A stretch of 64,000 bases of DNA from assembly GCA_000720375.1 (NCBI GenBank), contig JOAA01000004.1, forward strand, positions 310,001 to 374,000, read 5' to 3'. Positions 1 to 8,373 of this stretch are shown in pieces; the stretch's first letter is position 1; each line of letters begins with the position of its first letter. The notes under the pieces are model-generated. The model searched no databases, was not told where the DNA came from, and was given only the letters and a program-made list of their open reading frames with translations. The translations under genes were made by a program, and so were the position numbers. The DNA comes from Rhodococcus rhodnii (lineage in GTDB: Bacteria; Actinomycetota; Actinomycetes; Mycobacteriales; Pseudonocardiaceae).

Positions 1-2
1 TC

Positions 3-464
3 ACTCAGACGTACGCGCAAATCCAGCAGCAGTACGGTTCACGCGCACTCGAACTGACCACGACGCGGCCCGCCGCGGGCACGCGCATCCAGGTTGTGTC
101 GGGTTACTGGAAGCGCATCTACAACTGCCGCGTCGACGGTTTCGCGTATCAGCTCAAAGAGGACGTGTGGACGTGGCGCGACTCGGTGCGGTACGCGTCC
201 CAGTCGACGTGCAACACCATCGGTGGCACTTCGGGTTCGCCCGTGATCGACACCGCTTCGGGCAAGGTTGTCGCGGTCAACAACACCGCCAATGAGAGCG
301 GTGGCCGCTGCACGCTGAACAACCCTTGTGAGGTCAGCCAGTCCGGTCAGGTCACGGTTCGCACTGGTTACAAGTACGGGCAGCAGATCTACAACATTCC
401 CGCGTGCATTGGCGCGGGCAACCAGTTCAACCTGACTGCTTCGGGTTGCACGCTGCCTCGCTAG
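3..464 (+). CDS. Secreted trypsin-like serine protease, C-terminal part (5' truncated by window edge)
   Basis: This is the last 153 residues of a protein that begins before the window; the frame is open from base 3 to the TAG at 462-464. The stretch GGTSGSPV is the catalytic-serine region of chymotrypsin-fold (S1-like) proteases, and the following GKVVAVNN is the usual beta-strand after it. Six cysteines (in YNC, STC, GRC, NPC, PAC and SGC contexts) suggest disulfides in a secreted enzyme. The His and Asp of the triad would lie upstream and cannot be checked. A perfect 11-bp inverted repeat just after the stop probably terminates it. The family assignment is fairly safe; substrate is unknown. 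Confidence 0.8.
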   Translation, partial: TQTYAQIQQQYGSRALELTTTRPAAGTRIQVVSGYWKRIYNCRVDGFAYQLKEDVWTWRDSVRYASQSTCNTIGGTSGSPVIDTASGKVVAVNNTANESGGRCTLNNPCEVSQSGQVTVRTGYKYGQQIYNIPACIGAGNQFNLTASGCTLPR

Positions 465-478
465 GACTCACCTCTTGC

Positions 479-520
479 GGCTCCCCTGATTGGCGACAAA
501 TCCCGCCATTCAGGGGAGCC
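479..520 (+). terminator. Stem-loop after the serine protease gene
   Basis: GGCTCCCCTGA (479-489) is perfectly complementary to TCAGGGGAGCC (510-520) across a 20-nt loop, beginning 14 bases after the protease stop. It overlaps the first copy of the dispersed repeat family, so termination and repeat function may be linked. Confidence 0.55.
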
Positions 521-556
521 CTTGATTTAAGTCAACCAGAGGGGTCTGACAGTTCT
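495..556 (+). repeat. Dispersed 3'-end repeat, copy 1
   Basis: First of five related elements of about 55-65 bp in the window. Read in the direction of the upstream gene it has a GGGGAGCCC hairpin, a T-rich tract and ends in GGGGTCTGACAGTTCT, sharing long blocks with the copy at 16388-16449. This copy is the most degenerate in the middle: the reverse-strand TANNNT hexamer found in the others is TTGACT here. It lies directly behind the protease gene. Confidence 0.7.
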
Positions 557-686
557 CCTTCTGCAGGCGGCTGACCAGGCGCGTTGTTGATGATGGCGGT
601 TTCATGACGCCCGTCGTCGAGCTCGACGGATGTCCGCACCGGCTTTGAGGCTGCCGAGCAATCAGGAAGTGCTGGTCGACGGTTAC

Positions 687-700
687 TAGACCAGTCTGTA
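687..700. promoter_or_regulatory. LmrA/YxaF-like TetR operator overlapping the promoter
   Basis: TAGACCAGTCTG is a near-perfect palindrome (TAGAC / GTCTG) resembling the TAGACC-GGTCTA type site known for LmrA/YxaF-like TetR regulators. A -10-like TATAGT (699-704) overlaps its edge, and the ATG at 712 starts only 7 bases later, so the transcript may be leaderless. Placement suggests autorepression of the TetR gene and its partner. Confidence 0.55.
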
Positions 701-711
701 TAGTCAGCCAC

Positions 712-1257
712 ATGCCCAAGAAGACCGACACGCGTGACCGGGTGCTGAAGACGGCCGCGGCGCTGTTTCGCAGCCAGGGCTACCACGCGACAGGCCTCAA
801 CCAGGTGCTAGCGGAGGGCGGTGCGCCGAAGGGCTCGCTGTACTTCCATTTCCCTGGTGGCAAGGAGCAGCTCGCGGTCGAGTCGTTGCAGCTTTCCGGT
901 GGCGAGCTGTGCGAGCAGCTCAAACAGGTCCGATCATTGGACGAAGTCGTTGAACTGCTTGGGAAAAGACTGGTCGAGTCGGATTTTCAGGATGGGTGTC
1001 CGATTGCGACCGTTGCGTTGGACGCGGCCAATGAGAGCGAGCAGATCCGGCAGGCTTGCGACAGCGCCTACATCTCGTGGGAACGGGTGATCGCCGATCA
1101 CCTTGAGCAGCAAGGGATCAAGGACTCCAGGGCGTTGGCCACCACGATCCTCGCGGCGATCGAGGGCGCGCTTTTGCTTGCCAGGACTCGCAAGGATCTC
1201 GCGCCGCTGCGGCAAGTCGGGCAACACCTCACACTTCTGATCCAGAAGGAGCGATGA
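712..1257 (+). CDS. TetR/AcrR family transcriptional regulator
   Basis: A 181-residue regulator. The N-terminal helix-turn-helix spans about residues 8-55, with the typical pattern RDRVLKTAAALFRSQGYHATGLNQVL followed by GAPKGSLYFHFPGGKEQL (each read in its conserved parts). The C-terminal ligand domain resembles the LmrA/YxaF group. The next gene overlaps by four bases (ATGA), so the two are translationally coupled and probably form a regulator-enzyme operon. A palindrome at 687-700 sits in the promoter and suggests autoregulation. There is no clear Shine-Dalgarno; TATAGT seven bases before the ATG fits a leaderless mRNA. The inducer is not deducible. Confidence 0.9.
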   Translation: MPKKTDTRDRVLKTAAALFRSQGYHATGLNQVLAEGGAPKGSLYFHFPGGKEQLAVESLQLSGGELCEQLKQVRSLDEVVELLGKRLVESDFQDGCPIATVALDAANESEQIRQACDSAYISWERVIADHLEQQGIKDSRALATTILAAIEGALLLARTRKDLAPLRQVGQHLTLLIQKER

Positions 1258-2075
1258 TGCGCGTCCACCACTTGAACTGCGGAACCATGCGTCCGGCCGG
1301 CGGCAAGCTGCTCGACGACCGGCCAGGATTCCTGCGCCGCAGCACGATGATCTGTCACTGCCTGCTCATCGAGACGAACGACGGCCTCGTTCTTGTCGAC
1401 ACCGGTGTCGGGCTGGACGACATCCGCAACCCGCGTGGTTCGCTGACGCGCGAGTTCCTCATCGCGGCCAATCCCGTTCTGGACGAGCGGGAAACGGCCG
1501 CCCAGCAGGTGCGCAACCTCGGCTACCGGATCGAGGACGTCCGGCACATCCTGCCGACTCACCTCGACCAGGATCACGCGGGCGGTTTCCGGGACTTCCC
1601 GAACGCCAAAGTGCACGTCTACAAGGAGGAACTCGACGTCGCACGGGCACAGGCCACCGCGAAGGATCGCGCGAGATTCCGGATGGCGCAGTTTGAACAC
1701 GCCGACTTCGAGAGCTACGACCTCTCCGGCGAGGACTGGTTCGGCTTCGAGTCCGTCCGCGGCCTCAAGGGCTTGCCGGACGAGATCCTGCTTGTCCCGT
1801 TGCGCGGGCACACGAAGGGCCACGCGGGGATCGCGGTCGACACCGGTGAGAAATGGTTGCTGCACTGCGGTGACAGCTACTTCTTCCACGGCGAGATGGA
1901 TCCGGTGAACCCCCATTGCCCGCCGTTGCTCGTGCAGTTCCAGAAGATCGTGGAGACCGAGCGCGAGCCGCGGCTGCACAACCAGCAGCGGCTTCGCGAA
2001 CTCGTCCGTGACCACGGTGACCGGGTCGAGGTCTTCAGCGCCCACGACCCGGCCGAGCTGGCTCGATACCGCTAG
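1254..2075 (+). CDS. MBL-fold metallo-hydrolase
   Basis: A 273-residue metallo-beta-lactamase fold enzyme. The zinc-binding signature HxDxDH is present as HLDQDH at residues 103-108, and later metal-binding positions fit RGHTKGHAG and the DSYF region. The general arrangement resembles N-acyl-homoserine-lactone lactonase-like hydrolases, but these families hydrolyse many esters and lactones, so quorum quenching is only one possibility. The start overlaps the TetR stop (ATGA); a second ATG lies immediately after the first. Its last four bases overlap the convergent permease gene. Cytoplasmic; no signal peptide is seen. Confidence 0.85.
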   Translation: MMRVHHLNCGTMRPAGGKLLDDRPGFLRRSTMICHCLLIETNDGLVLVDTGVGLDDIRNPRGSLTREFLIAANPVLDERETAAQQVRNLGYRIEDVRHILPTHLDQDHAGGFRDFPNAKVHVYKEELDVARAQATAKDRARFRMAQFEHADFESYDLSGEDWFGFESVRGLKGLPDEILLVPLRGHTKGHAGIAVDTGEKWLLHCGDSYFFHGEMDPVNPHCPPLLVQFQKIVETEREPRLHNQQRLRELVRDHGDRVEVFSAHDPAELARYR

Positions 2076-3463
2076 TCCCCGCCCTTGGTCAACGCCTCCG
2101 GGTTCAACTCGACGTGCCGGCCGGCGGCCCGGTTGATGAAGTAGTTGATCACCCACAGGACCAGACCGGCGCCCAGCAATATCAGCGCGACGTAGTAGTC
2201 ACGTGCTGGGCGCCCGGACAGCGGGCTGGCCAGGTACAGGCAGAGGACGGCCGCGATCACCGGGATCACGGTCGGGGTGCGGAAGTGCTTGTGCTCCACC
2301 TTGACCTTGCGCAGCACCAGCAGCGCGATGTTGACGATGGCGAAGACCACCAGCAACAGCAGCGCGGTGGTGCCACCGAGCACACTGATGTCCACTGTGG
2401 ATACGAGGACGACGGCGATCGCGGTGGTGAACAGGATCGAGACCCATGGCGTGCGGCGGAACGGGTGTACCGTGCCGAGCTGCTTGGGGATGATCCGCTC
2501 GTTGGCCATGCCGTAGAGCAGACGGCTGGCCATCATCATGTTGATCAGCGCTGAGTTGATCACCGCGAACATACCGATCGCGGAGAACACCACGTGCGGG
2601 AAGCCCGGCGCGCCGACGTCGAGCACCTTCAGCAGCGCGGAACTGCCCGCCTTCTGCAGTTCGCCGGCTGGCACGAGCAGCGAGGACGTCACCGACACCA
2701 GGATGTAGATCGACGCGGCGATGACCATGCCCCACAGCATCGCCTTGGGGAAGATCCGGGCCGGGTCCTTGCACTCCTCGGCCATGTTCACCGAGTCCTC
2801 GAAGCCGACCATCGCGAAGAACGCCAGCGACGTGGCCGACGTGATGGCCACCAGCCAGGTCTGGTTCTGGGTGTCCACCTGGGTCAGCCTGCTCGGGTCG
2901 CCTTCGCCGGACGCCACCGCCGAGACGCCGACCGCGATGATGATCAGCAAGCCGGACAGCTCGATGCACGTCAGCACCACGTTGGCCTTGACCGACTCGC
3001 TGACACCACGGAAGTTGATCAGCGCGACGAGCACGATGAACGCGATGGCCAGCAACGTCACCGGGACTGTCGTCGCCCCGATGGTGGCTTTGAGATACGT
3101 GCCACCGAAGGCGATCGCGGCCGACGACGCGGACGTGATACCCGAGCACATCACCGCGAAGGCGACCATGAACGTCAAGAACTGGATCTTGAAGGCCCGG
3201 TGCGTGTACAGCGCGGCGCCCGCCGCCTGCGGGAACTTGCCGACCAGTTCGAGGTAGCTGAACGCGGTGAGGAACGCGATCACGAAGGCGAGCAGGAACG
3301 GCAGCCACAGCGCACCGCCGACTCTGCCGGCGACCTGTCCGGTGAGCGCGTAGATCCCGGTGCCGAGGATGTCCCCCACGACAAAGAACAGCAGAAGTTT
3401 CGGCCCGATGGCCCGCTTGAGCTCCGGTTGCCCGGTCGCGTGTTCCTTGATCCCTTCGGTCAT
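2072..3463 (-). CDS. APC superfamily amino acid permease
   Basis: An integral membrane transporter of about 463 residues. The start at 3463 (MTEGIKEHATGQ) is preferred over an upstream in-frame start at 3526, because the family begins shortly before the first membrane segment (GPKLLLFFVVGDILGTGIYA) and the longer form would overlap the neighbouring MFS gene. The GDILGTGIY motif in helix 1 and the later EESAKNPA-like region MAEECKDPARIFPK are characteristic of amino acid/polyamine permeases. About 11-12 hydrophobic helices are visible. The substrate, probably an amino acid, cannot be named. It converges on the MBL gene with a 4-bp overlap. Confidence 0.88.
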   Translation of the reverse strand: MTEGIKEHATGQPELKRAIGPKLLLFFVVGDILGTGIYALTGQVAGRVGGALWLPFLLAFVIAFLTAFSYLELVGKFPQAAGAALYTHRAFKIQFLTFMVAFAVMCSGITSASSAAIAFGGTYLKATIGATTVPVTLLAIAFIVLVALINFRGVSESVKANVVLTCIELSGLLIIIAVGVSAVASGEGDPSRLTQVDTQNQTWLVAITSATSLAFFAMVGFEDSVNMAEECKDPARIFPKAMLWGMVIAASIYILVSVTSSLLVPAGELQKAGSSALLKVLDVGAPGFPHVVFSAIGMFAVINSALINMMMASRLLYGMANERIIPKQLGTVHPFRRTPWVSILFTTAIAVVLVSTVDISVLGGTTALLLLVVFAIVNIALLVLRKVKVEHKHFRTPTVIPVIAAVLCLYLASPLSGRPARDYYVALILLGAGLVLWVINYFINRAAGRHVELNPEALTKGGD

Positions 3464-3506
3464 CCCTGGAGTGTGCCGTACCTCACTGACAATTCGGGTA
3501 ACGACA

Positions 3507-4766
3507 TCACTCCATTGGCGTAGCAACTTCTTTATCGGCTCGATAACGCCAGAATGCGGACATCCACACGGCCGCGCCGATGGTCAGAACGATCACCAGG
3601 AACCCGCCGCCCGCCGAAGCGACGGTCGTGCCCGCGGCCGCGGCGGTCCAGCCGTGCGTGAGGTCGGCCAGCCGCGGTCCACCTGCGACGACCACGGTGA
3701 AGACGCCTTGCATCCGGCCGCGCATCTCGTCGGGCGCCGCCGCTTGCAGGATCGATGACCGGTACACCGCGCTGACCATGTCGGCGGCGCCACCGATCGC
3801 CAGGAACACCACGGCCAGCCAGAGTGAACTGGTCAGCCCGAACCCGGCCATTGCCGCACCCCACACGCACACCGCGACGATCACGCCGACGCCGTGCCGG
3901 TTGATCTTCGACAACCAGCCGGACGACAGTCCCATCAGGAAAGCGCCGAGCGGGATGGCGGCGTACAGCCAACCGAGCGCGACGCCGCCGCCTGGCGGGT
4001 CGCCGAACGTGCGCTCGGCCATTTCAGGGAACAGCGCCCGGGGCATACCCGCGACCATCGCGATGATGTCGACGAGGAACGAGGCCAGCAGCACGGTTCG
4101 CCCGGCGAGATAACGGAATCCGTCGAGCACGTCCCGTAGCCCCGCGCGCCTGATCTCCCCGTTCAGCGGTGGCAATGGCGGCAACCGCCACACCGCGTAC
4201 ATCGCGAGGATGAGCGCGACGGAGTCGATCAGGTACAAAGTGGACAGACCGAGGATCGGCAGCAGCGCACCGGCGAACAGCGGGCCGAGTACTGAGCCGA
4301 ACGTGAAAACCGTTGAGCCCAAGGCCATCGCCGACGGCATCAGCTCGGCGGGCACCAACCGGGCGATGGCCGCGGTGCGGGTCGGCATGTTCACGGCGAA
4401 GAACGACTGTTGCAAGCCGAGCAACAGCAGCACGATCCAAACGGAGTTGACCGCGAGTGCGGCTTGCAGCCACAGCAGGACCGAGCTCAGCGCGATCCCG
4501 GCGTTGGTGATCAGCAGCAGCTTTCGGCGGTCCATCATGTCCGCGATGGCCCCGCCGTACAGCCCGAAGACCAACAGCGGGACCAACGCGACCGCGCCGG
4601 TCAGGCCGACGAAACCGGACGATCCGGTCAGGTCGAACACCTGCTTGGGCACCGCGACGGCGGTCAGCTGGGAACCGATCGAGGTGACGGCGGTGGACAT
4701 CCAGAGCCTGCGGTAAGGCGCCACACGCAGGGGTCGGACGTCCATCACCAGGTCACGAAGGGCCAC
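3507..4766 (-). CDS. MFS transporter (EntS/multidrug-type)
   Basis: A 419-residue major facilitator with about 12 helices. The motif after helix 2, GGAIADMMDRRKLL, is the MFS motif A variant common in the EntS-like/MFS_3 exporters, and RTAAIARLVP is another hallmark of that group. The GTG at 4766 is the longest start; an ATG at 4745 (MDVRPLRVAPYRRLW) would also give a full transporter, and neither has a strong ribosome site. The 3' end lies only 43 bases before the permease start on the same strand. It is probably a drug or siderophore exporter. Confidence 0.85.
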   Translation of the reverse strand: MALRDLVMDVRPLRVAPYRRLWMSTAVTSIGSQLTAVAVPKQVFDLTGSSGFVGLTGAVALVPLLVFGLYGGAIADMMDRRKLLLITNAGIALSSVLLWLQAALAVNSVWIVLLLLGLQQSFFAVNMPTRTAAIARLVPAELMPSAMALGSTVFTFGSVLGPLFAGALLPILGLSTLYLIDSVALILAMYAVWRLPPLPPLNGEIRRAGLRDVLDGFRYLAGRTVLLASFLVDIIAMVAGMPRALFPEMAERTFGDPPGGGVALGWLYAAIPLGAFLMGLSSGWLSKINRHGVGVIVAVCVWGAAMAGFGLTSSLWLAVVFLAIGGAADMVSAVYRSSILQAAAPDEMRGRMQGVFTVVVAGGPRLADLTHGWTAAAAGTTVASAGGGFLVIVLTIGAAVWMSAFWRYRADKEVATPME

Positions 4767-4829
4767 AAATCTTTAGCTTAAGACACCTAACGATCCCGGC
4801 AGGAGTGATTTAGCCCGCCCGCGAACCGG

Positions 4830-5420
4830 TCAGCCCGCCGGGAAGAACACGTCCGAGCAGGCGTAGACCGCCTTCGGCTGATCGGTGTGGTCCCAGATGC
4901 CCAGAATGATGTGCCGCCCCGTCTTGACCGGCAACTTCACCTCGTGGGACACCCCGCCTTGCAAAAGCTGACCGTTGTAGCCGATCACGGCGAACGGTGC
5001 CGGTTCCAGCTGCGCACGAGTCAGCCACTGGTCCGGCTGCCAGCCGTCGCGAGTGACGTAGTACCGGAAGGTGCTCGTCTTGTGCCCCGCGGTCAAAGTC
5101 CACTGGAAGCGGTGGGTCGATCCCGGTTGCACGTCAGCGGTGGGCCACGGCATCGACTTGGACACGCGAGTCTTGTTCAGCTCGACGAACTGGGGCAGGC
5201 CACCGGAACAGAGCTCGCCGTCGGCCGGCCCGGCCTGCGGGAACTGATTCGGTCCCTCGACGCTCTGCGGCTCGTATTTGATGTCGCCGCAGGGGATTCT
5301 GCCGATTTTGCACAGGTGGGCACGGCTCGGCAAGGTCGTCTGAAAACCATGCGCCGAAGCAACGGTCGTCGCGGAAACCATGGTGACAAGGGCGATGACG
5401 GATATGACGAGTCTGCGCAT
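4830..5420 (-). CDS. Lytic polysaccharide monooxygenase, AA10 family (secreted)
   Basis: A 196-residue secreted copper enzyme that oxidatively cleaves chitin or cellulose. A signal peptide (residues 1-23, ending ASA) leaves His24 as the mature N-terminus, as the copper histidine brace requires. The second brace histidine is His113 in AGHKTSTFRYYVT, and the axial aromatic lies in ACSDVFF near the end. There is no carbohydrate-binding module, so it is a single-domain enzyme. Ribosome site GGGAGA lies before the ATG. It is unlinked to other polysaccharide genes here. Substrate preference is not predictable. Confidence 0.93.
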   Translation of the reverse strand: MRRLVISVIALVTMVSATTVASAHGFQTTLPSRAHLCKIGRIPCGDIKYEPQSVEGPNQFPQAGPADGELCSGGLPQFVELNKTRVSKSMPWPTADVQPGSTHRFQWTLTAGHKTSTFRYYVTRDGWQPDQWLTRAQLEPAPFAVIGYNGQLLQGGVSHEVKLPVKTGRHIILGIWDHTDQPKAVYACSDVFFPAG

Positions 5421-5458
5421 CGATCTCCCATCGGAACGACAGGGGCTCTTGAACGCGG

Positions 5459-5503
5459 CTCGGCCGCGTTACGTTCGGACAAACCGAACGTAACGCGGCC
5501 GAG
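5459..5503 (-). terminator. Perfect 20-bp stem-loop after pdxH
   Basis: Bases 5459-5478 are exactly complementary to 5484-5503 around a 5-nt loop (ACAAA), without a mismatch. It lies 30 bases after the pdxH stop and before the lytic monooxygenase gene, which reads the same way, so it should insulate the two. Confidence 0.85.
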
Positions 5504-5532
5504 GTCGAATGATCTTGCTCGTCGGAGCGCCC

Positions 5533-6204
5533 TTAGGGGCCGAGGCGCTCGATCTTCCAGCCGTCGCGGGTGAGCTTGTAGCGCAGCCGGTCGTGCATGC
5601 GGTTGCGGCGGCCCTGCCAGAACTCGACGACCTCGGGCCGGATCCGCCAACCACCCCAGTGCGGCGGCACCGGCACCTCCTCGGCGTCGGCGAACTGGCG
5701 CTGGATGTTGGCCAGCGAAGAATCAAGCGTGTGGCGGCTGTGTACTACCACCGACTGGGGCGATGCCCATGCGCCCAGCTGCGACTCGCGTGGCCTGCTC
5801 GCCCAGTAGGCCGCGGTCTCGGAGACGTCTACCTTCTCCACCGTGCCGCGGACGTGTGCCTGACGCTGCAAGGAGTACCAAGGGAACGTTGCCGATGCGT
5901 ACCGGGTCGCCGAGAGCTCGTGGCTCTTGGTGGACGTGTAGTTGGTGAAGAACACGACGCCGCGCTCGTCCAGTCCCTTGGCCAACACTGTCCGTGACGA
6001 CGGCCTGCCCTGCGGGTCGGCGGTGGCCAGCACCATCGCGTTCGGTTCGACCACACCTTGCTGCGCCGCCTGGTCAAGCCAGAACTGCAACTGCTCGTGC
6101 CATGTGGTGGCCAGCTCGGACTCGTCGAGACTGCCGCCTTCGTAGTGGGCACGCATCGTCGGTAGGTCGAGCGTGATGTTGGACGTGATGTCGGCGTCCG
6201 TCAT
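5533..6204 (-). CDS. pdxH: Pyridoxamine/pyridoxine 5'-phosphate oxidase
   Basis: FMN-dependent oxidase of the last step of pyridoxal phosphate synthesis and salvage. The protein is 223 residues when started at 6204 (MTDADITSN), which has a GGAGGG ribosome site at good spacing; the open frame extends upstream to 6309 but that part is unlike the family. Diagnostic blocks are NAMVLATADPQGRPSSRTVL (FMN and substrate region), FFTNYTSTKSHEL, and the C-terminal PPHWGGWRIRPEVVEFWQG followed by RLRY. Cytoplasmic homodimer in the known family. Confidence 0.95.
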   Translation of the reverse strand: MTDADITSNITLDLPTMRAHYEGGSLDESELATTWHEQLQFWLDQAAQQGVVEPNAMVLATADPQGRPSSRTVLAKGLDERGVVFFTNYTSTKSHELSATRYASATFPWYSLQRQAHVRGTVEKVDVSETAAYWASRPRESQLGAWASPQSVVVHSRHTLDSSLANIQRQFADAEEVPVPPHWGGWRIRPEVVEFWQGRRNRMHDRLRYKLTRDGWKIERLGP

Positions 6205-6318
6205 GCCTATCACCCTCCGCCTCGGGATCTCCTTGGTTCCCGAGGACGTTACGGGGTCCGCACGCGCGGAGAAACAGCACGAATGGTGATTACACCCACG
6301 CGGAGCCACCCAGATCGA

Positions 6319-7026
6319 TCAACCAGATCGATTCAGTGAGCCCATCATGCGCTGGGCGGACACGGCGTCGTGGGCCAGCGCGGTCGCCAGCGATCCACCC
6401 GCGGCGAGGGGCACGAGTGAGCACCATTCCTCGGCGATCGCCGAAGGCGGATCTTCATAGCCCACACGGAGATCCGTTGCGAGCACGCGTCGTCCGGCGA
6501 GCACCGCCGGGCTGGCGATCAGCGAGTCGATCTCCAGCTTCTGGTTGAGGACAGGCGCCGGACCGCGGCGGATGACCGTCTCGGTGCTCAGCCGTCCGGG
6601 TTTTTCACCTTCCCGGCCGAGGACAAGCATTTCGCGCATGATCAGCCGGGCCGAAGGTTCCAGCGAACCGGTGAACATCGCCGCGTGGTGCGCACGCTCC
6701 GTGACGATGGTCGCGTCCGGCAGATACTCCACTGTGGACCCTTCGGCCGCTTCGACGTGCACCGTGAACCGGCTCATCGCAGGTCTCGGCCCAGGCAGGA
6801 CGAGGCTCGCGGCCACGCCGGCCACTCTCAACGAAGCGCCCGGCAGGGCGATCAACGTCAGGTCGAGCGAGTCGCCGCCGAGCGGGGCCGACGCCGAGTT
6901 GACCAGGTGCACGAGACCTGGTTTGCCGCGATGCGGAACGAGCGTCAGCGGGGACTGGGATCGCAGTTCCCTGACCACCGTTCGCCCGTCGACCAGCTCG
7001 GCGACGACTCGCGCGTGTGCTTTCAT
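6319..7026 (-). CDS. ureD: Urease accessory protein UreD
   Basis: A 235-residue UreD/UreH protein, the scaffold that binds apo-urease and recruits UreF and UreG for nickel insertion. Recognisable features are [22 protein letters not shown] near residue 35-55 and the later region of variable strands ending in the [12 protein letters not shown] block. It is the last gene of the operon and overlaps ureG by four bases. UreD is the least conserved urease protein, so position in the operon is part of the evidence. Confidence 0.9.
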   Translation of the reverse strand: MKAHARVVAELVDGRTVVRELRSQSPLTLVPHRGKPGLVHLVNSASAPLGGDSLDLTLIALPGASLRVAGVAASLVLPGPRPAMSRFTVHVEAAEGSTVEYLPDATIVTERAHHAAMFTGSLEPSARLIMREMLVLGREGEKPGRLSTETVIRRGPAPVLNQKLEIDSLIASPAVLAGRRVLATDLRVGYEDPPSAIAEEWCSLVPLAAGGSLATALAHDAVSAQRMMGSLNRSG

Positions 7027-7718
7027 CCCGCGTGCACTGGCAACTGTGAACGGACCCAGTCCGCGACGGCGGGCGCATTCGGCGTTTCGGTCAAGGACTG
7101 GGCGATTACCGGCAATTCGCCGCGCATCCGGGCCGCGTCCGACGCCATCACCTCGAGGTCGGCGCCGACCAGCGGAGCCAGGTCGATCTTGTTGATCACG
7201 AGCAGGTCCGCTGTGGTCACGCCGGGACCGCCCTTGCGCGGCACCTTGTCGCCACCTGCCACGTCGACGACGAAGATCTGCCGGTCCACCAGGCCGCGGC
7301 TGAAGACCGCGGTCAGGTTGTCGCCGCCGCTCTCGATGATCACCAGTTCCAGGCCGGGGTGGCGCTCTTCCAGCGTTTCCACGGCGTCCAGGTTCGCGGT
7401 GATGTCGTCACGGATCGCGGTGTGCGGGCAGCAGCCGGTCTGCACTGCCTCGATCCGGTCTGTGTCCAGGACTCCCGCGCGACGCAGGAAGTCCGCGTCC
7501 TCGGTCGTGTAGATGTCGTTGGTGACCACGGCGAGGTTCAGCTCGTCTTTGAAGGCCCGGCACAACGCGGCGGTCAACGCGGTCTTGCCGCTGCCGACCG
7601 GTCCGCCGATGCCGATCCGGTACGCCCGGCCTGCCGACGACGTCGGCTCGTAGTGATCAGGTTCAGACCACGTGGGATCGAAGTTCACCGGGTGGGTATG
7701 CGTGTGGTCAGCTTGCAA
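7023..7718 (-). CDS. ureG: Urease accessory GTPase UreG
   Basis: SIMIBI-class GTPase that drives nickel delivery into urease. The P-loop is [11 protein letters not shown], then the metal-binding CPH of [13 protein letters not shown], and the [13 protein letters not shown] guanine-specificity region. An early HTHTHP stretch is the usual histidine-rich nickel-binding N-terminus. I place the start at a TTG (7718), preceded by AAGAGGTG at good spacing and overlapping the ureF end by only 11 bases. An ATG at 7751 would add 11 residues and a 44-base overlap. Operon order and motifs make the identity certain. Confidence 0.93.
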   Translation of the reverse strand: MQADHTHTHPVNFDPTWSEPDHYEPTSSAGRAYRIGIGGPVGSGKTALTAALCRAFKDELNLAVVTNDIYTTEDADFLRRAGVLDTDRIEAVQTGCCPHTAIRDDITANLDAVETLEERHPGLELVIIESGGDNLTAVFSRGLVDRQIFVVDVAGGDKVPRKGGPGVTTADLLVINKIDLAPLVGADLEVMASDAARMRGELPVIAQSLTETPNAPAVADWVRSQLPVHAG

Positions 7719-8373
7719 AGAGACGCACCTCTTCCTTGTGATGACGCACATGCGCCTCTGCCAACAAATCCAGCCCTGGCGCGCCTGGGCCGGGCAAATC
7801 CGCGGGCGGCAGATCCGCCGAGGCGACCGCGCCTTCCGCGACCGCCTGCATCGCGTCGCCGAGCCGTGTCACTGCCGCGTTCACCGCGAAAGGATCCAAG
7901 CCCAGCAATCGAATCGCGGCGCTCGCCGGGCCGCTCACCGACAAATATGCCGCGGTCAACGCGGCATCCGCTGCTCCTCCGCCGGCGATTCCGGTCAACG
8001 CGCCGAGCACGATCGCGTGATGCGGCCGAGGAGTGGCCGCTACCAGGGAATCCAGCACAGGTGACGGCCACGCACGACGTCCCGCGCGAACGGTTGCCCG
8101 GCCCTGCGCCCGTGAAGCCTCACGCTGCGCGGGCGAAGGTGTCCGGGCGTCCAACTCAGCGTCCAAAGTGGACCATTCGTGGCACTTCACCGAAGCCGCG
8201 GCGAAGATCGCCGCCAGCTCTCCCGCTGTCCGCAACCGCCCGGCCAGGAACAGCCCCAGGGTTGGGATGTCCGTGACGAGGCCGCGTGCGGCGGCTTCCT
8301 CCAGACCGCCGGAGTGCACGTGCCCGCCGCCCGGAAACCGGGAATCGGACAAGACCAGCGCGACCGTGTGCAT
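7708..8373 (-). CDS. ureF: Urease accessory protein UreF
   Basis: A 221-residue all-helical UreF, which joins UreD and regulates UreG GTPase activity during urease activation. The N-terminal [22 protein letters not shown] is the classic UreF opening (the SxPxGxxxHSxGLE pattern). The start ATG overlaps the ureC stop (ATGA), indicating translational coupling. The C-terminal part is Ala/Pro-rich, and ends in [11 protein letters not shown]. Confidence 0.93.
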   Translation of the reverse strand: MHTVALVLSDSRFPGGGHVHSGGLEEAAARGLVTDIPTLGLFLAGRLRTAGELAAIFAAASVKCHEWSTLDAELDARTPSPAQREASRAQGRATVRAGRRAWPSPVLDSLVAATPRPHHAIVLGALTGIAGGGAADAALTAAYLSVSGPASAAIRLLGLDPFAVNAAVTRLGDAMQAVAEGAVASADLPPADLPGPGAPGLDLLAEAHVRHHKEEVRLFAS

